Assembly (NCBI RefSeq): GCF_004745805.1
Contig: NZ_SRLQ01000006.1
Location: 1-49,831 of the forward strand
DNA length: 49,831 bases
Direction of reading: 5' to 3'
Source: Mycolicibacterium sp. CH28
GTDB taxonomy: Bacteria > Actinomycetota > Actinomycetes > Mycobacteriales > Mycobacteriaceae
Made by a program: the position numbers and the translations under genes. The notes beneath the pieces were generated by a model. The model ran no database searches, was not told the DNA's origin, and saw only the letters and a list, made by a program, of their open reading frames with translations. Position 1 is the first letter of the stretch. Each line of letters opens with the position of its first letter. Below, piece by piece: positions 48,493 to 49,831 of the stretch.

Positions 48493-49831
48493 TGCGATCG
48501 GGCCTCGAGCCGTCGCAGTTTCCCGCTGGACGTCCGCGGCAGTGTGCCCGGCGCCAGCAGTTCCACGTGGCGCACGGCGATGCCGGTGCGTTGCAGAACC
48601 CGGGCGGCCACGTCGCCGGCCAGGCCGGGGGGTACATCAGGAGTCGTCTCGACGAGCATGGCCAGCGCCTCCTCGCCGGTGTCGACGGGCAGGTAGCCCA
48701 CCGCGACGGCGCATCCGACGCGAACCCCGGCCAGCCCGTCGAGCGCCGCCTCGAAATCCTGTGGCGCATGGTTGGCGCCGCGGATGATCACGGTCTCCTT
48801 GCTGCGACCGCACACGAAAAGCTCACCGTCGTGCAGGAATCCGAGGTCACCGCAGTCCAGCCAGCCGTCGTGCAGGACCTCGGAGCTGAGGTCGGGGCGG
48901 TCGAAGTATCCGGCCATGACGCTCGGGGCGCGGACCACGATGCGTCCCACCCGGTCGTCGGGCACCGGGTGTGAGTCGGTGTCGCGGATCTCGATCTCGA
49001 CTCCCGCCAGCGGCCGGCCGGTACTCACCAGTTCGGCGGTCCCCGGCTCGACGACACCGCCGGCGGCGAGGCTTTCCCGGCGCACCCCGAGTACGGTGAC
49101 CGGGTGGTTGACGGGCTTGAACGTGACCGCCAGCGAGGCTTCGGCCAGCCCGTACACCGGGGTGAACGCCGCCGGATCGAACCCCCAGTGCGCGAACCGC
49201 TCACCGAATCGGCGCTGGACGTCGGCACTGATCATCTCGGCGCCGTTGAGGCACAGCCGCCAGGAGCTCAGATCGACACCGGCGAGTTCTTCGTCCTGAA
49301 TCCGTTTGAGGCACAGCCCGAATGCGAAGTTCGGTGCGGCGGTTACGGTTCCGTGGTGTCGAGAGATGGCGCGCAGCCACGCCGCCGGGACGGCGAGGAA
49401 CAACTCGGGCGGGAGCAGCACCAGCGGGCGCGGAAGGTAGAACGCCGTCAGCAGGTTTCCGATCAAACCCATGTCGTGATACAGCGGCAGCCACGTGACC
49501 CCGACCGGGGCGGGCAGGCTGTCACCGGCGAAGTAGTCGGCGATCGCGGCGAGGTTGAAGAGCAGATTGCGGTGGGTCAGCGCGACGGGTTTGGGATCGT
49601 GGGTTGTGCCCGAAGAGAATTGGATCAGTGCGATGTCGTCGGAGACCGCGGTGGACTCCAGCTCGCCGGCACCGTCGAGTTCGGCGGCGACGACACAACC
49701 CAGCCGGGTCGGCGCGCCATCGAGGAGCGGTCGGATCCGCGCGTCGGTGACAACCAGCGCGGCCTCAACGGCCCGCAGCATGGCCGTGGTCCGCTGGTGG
49801 TACTCGTCGAGCTTGCCGAGCCGCACCGGCG
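48429..49831 (-). CDS. Fatty acyl-AMP ligase (FAAL/FadD-like), 5' end outside the window
   Basis: About 467 C-terminal residues of an adenylating enzyme are present; the start lies beyond the right edge. FAAL markers are VRLGKLDEYHQRT, IQFSSGTTHDPKPVALTHRN (20 residues), WLPLYHDMGLIGNL, TAAPNFAFGLCLKRI, YGLAEASLAV and the C-terminal Lys in RTSSGKLRRLE. FAALs activate fatty acids as acyl-AMP and load them onto a polyketide-synthase carrier protein rather than CoA. A PKS, NRPS or carrier protein is therefore expected upstream, to the right of the window. Confidence 0.9.
   Translation of the reverse strand, partial: PVRLGKLDEYHQRTTAMLRAVEAALVVTDARIRPLLDGAPTRLGCVVAAELDGAGELESTAVSDDIALIQFSSGTTHDPKPVALTHRNLLFNLAAIADYFAGDSLPAPVGVTWLPLYHDMGLIGNLLTAFYLPRPLVLLPPELFLAVPAAWLRAISRHHGTVTAAPNFAFGLCLKRIQDEELAGVDLSSWRLCLNGAEMISADVQRRFGERFAHWGFDPAAFTPVYGLAEASLAVTFKPVNHPVTVLGVRRESLAAGGVVEPGTAELVSTGRPLAGVEIEIRDTDSHPVPDDRVGRIVVRAPSVMAGYFDRPDLSSEVLHDGWLDCGDLGFLHDGELFVCGRSKETVIIRGANHAPQDFEAALDGLAGVRVGCAVAVGYLPVDTGEEALAMLVETTPDVPPGLAGDVAARVLQRTGIAVRHVELLAPGTLPRTSSGKLRRLEARSQWLTGTLSPPQQAPLPGSAPC

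Overview
The window looks like a chromosomal stretch from a high-GC, probably fast-growing mycobacterium (Mycolicibacterium-like). Evidence is an antigen 85 mycolyltransferase, a 13E12-type DUF222-HNH protein, an MmpL-type exporter next to a fatty acyl-AMP ligase, a complete nuoA-nuoN operon, and a degenerate response regulator directly before nuoA (from memory, the arrangement also seen at Rv3143-Rv3145 in M. tuberculosis). Several genes have a TANNNT -10 box 6-7 nt before the start codon, the mycobacterial leaderless pattern. No tRNA, rRNA, CRISPR array, PE/PPE gene or prophage is visible.

Layout. 0-1.5 kb: an IS110-family insertion sequence. 1.6-4.3 kb: a MarR regulator with two operator-like sites, an AcuI/YhdH-type reductase, and a convergent antigen 85 gene. 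4.5-13.5 kb: a catabolic block with a homogentisate-dioxygenase-like cupin, alpha/beta hydrolase, CoA transferase, HMG-CoA-lyase-like enzyme, S4 protein, TetR regulator, acyl-CoA dehydrogenase, phosphotransferase-like kinase, DUF6285 protein, a SnoaL remnant and YceI. Two nearly identical 24-bp inverted repeats, before the dioxygenase and before tetR, suggest the TetR protein controls both transcripts. 13.6-29.5 kb: the response-regulator-like gene and nuoABCDEFGHIJKLMN, mostly start-stop coupled, ending in an enoyl-CoA hydratase stub and a terminator. 29.5-38.1 kb: a DUF222-HNH gene, a divergent tetR/phosphotransferase pair, a CrtC/AttH-like protein, an F420-type luciferase-like oxidoreductase, a flavin amine oxidase, an alpha/beta hydrolase, bluB and a small secreted Gly/Pro repeat protein. 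38.4-43.1 kb: a STAS protein, a possible 51-residue peptide, a large LuxR regulator and an alanine-type aminotransferase. 43.1-49.8 kb: a minus-strand operon (fatty acyl-AMP ligase, MmpL exporter, O-methyltransferase, methyltransferase, P450) that looks like the distal end of a lipid or polyketide biosynthesis cluster running off the right edge.

The most unusual signal is one 36-bp (12-codon) repeat family found as in-frame tandem arrays inside two unrelated genes about 10 kb apart: two copies in the dioxygenase-like gene and three at the extreme N-terminus of NuoC. Both arrays read GGQERSD-GI. The repeats seem to be spreading protein-coding inserts, and the NuoC copy has replaced the usual N-terminus of a respiratory complex I subunit.
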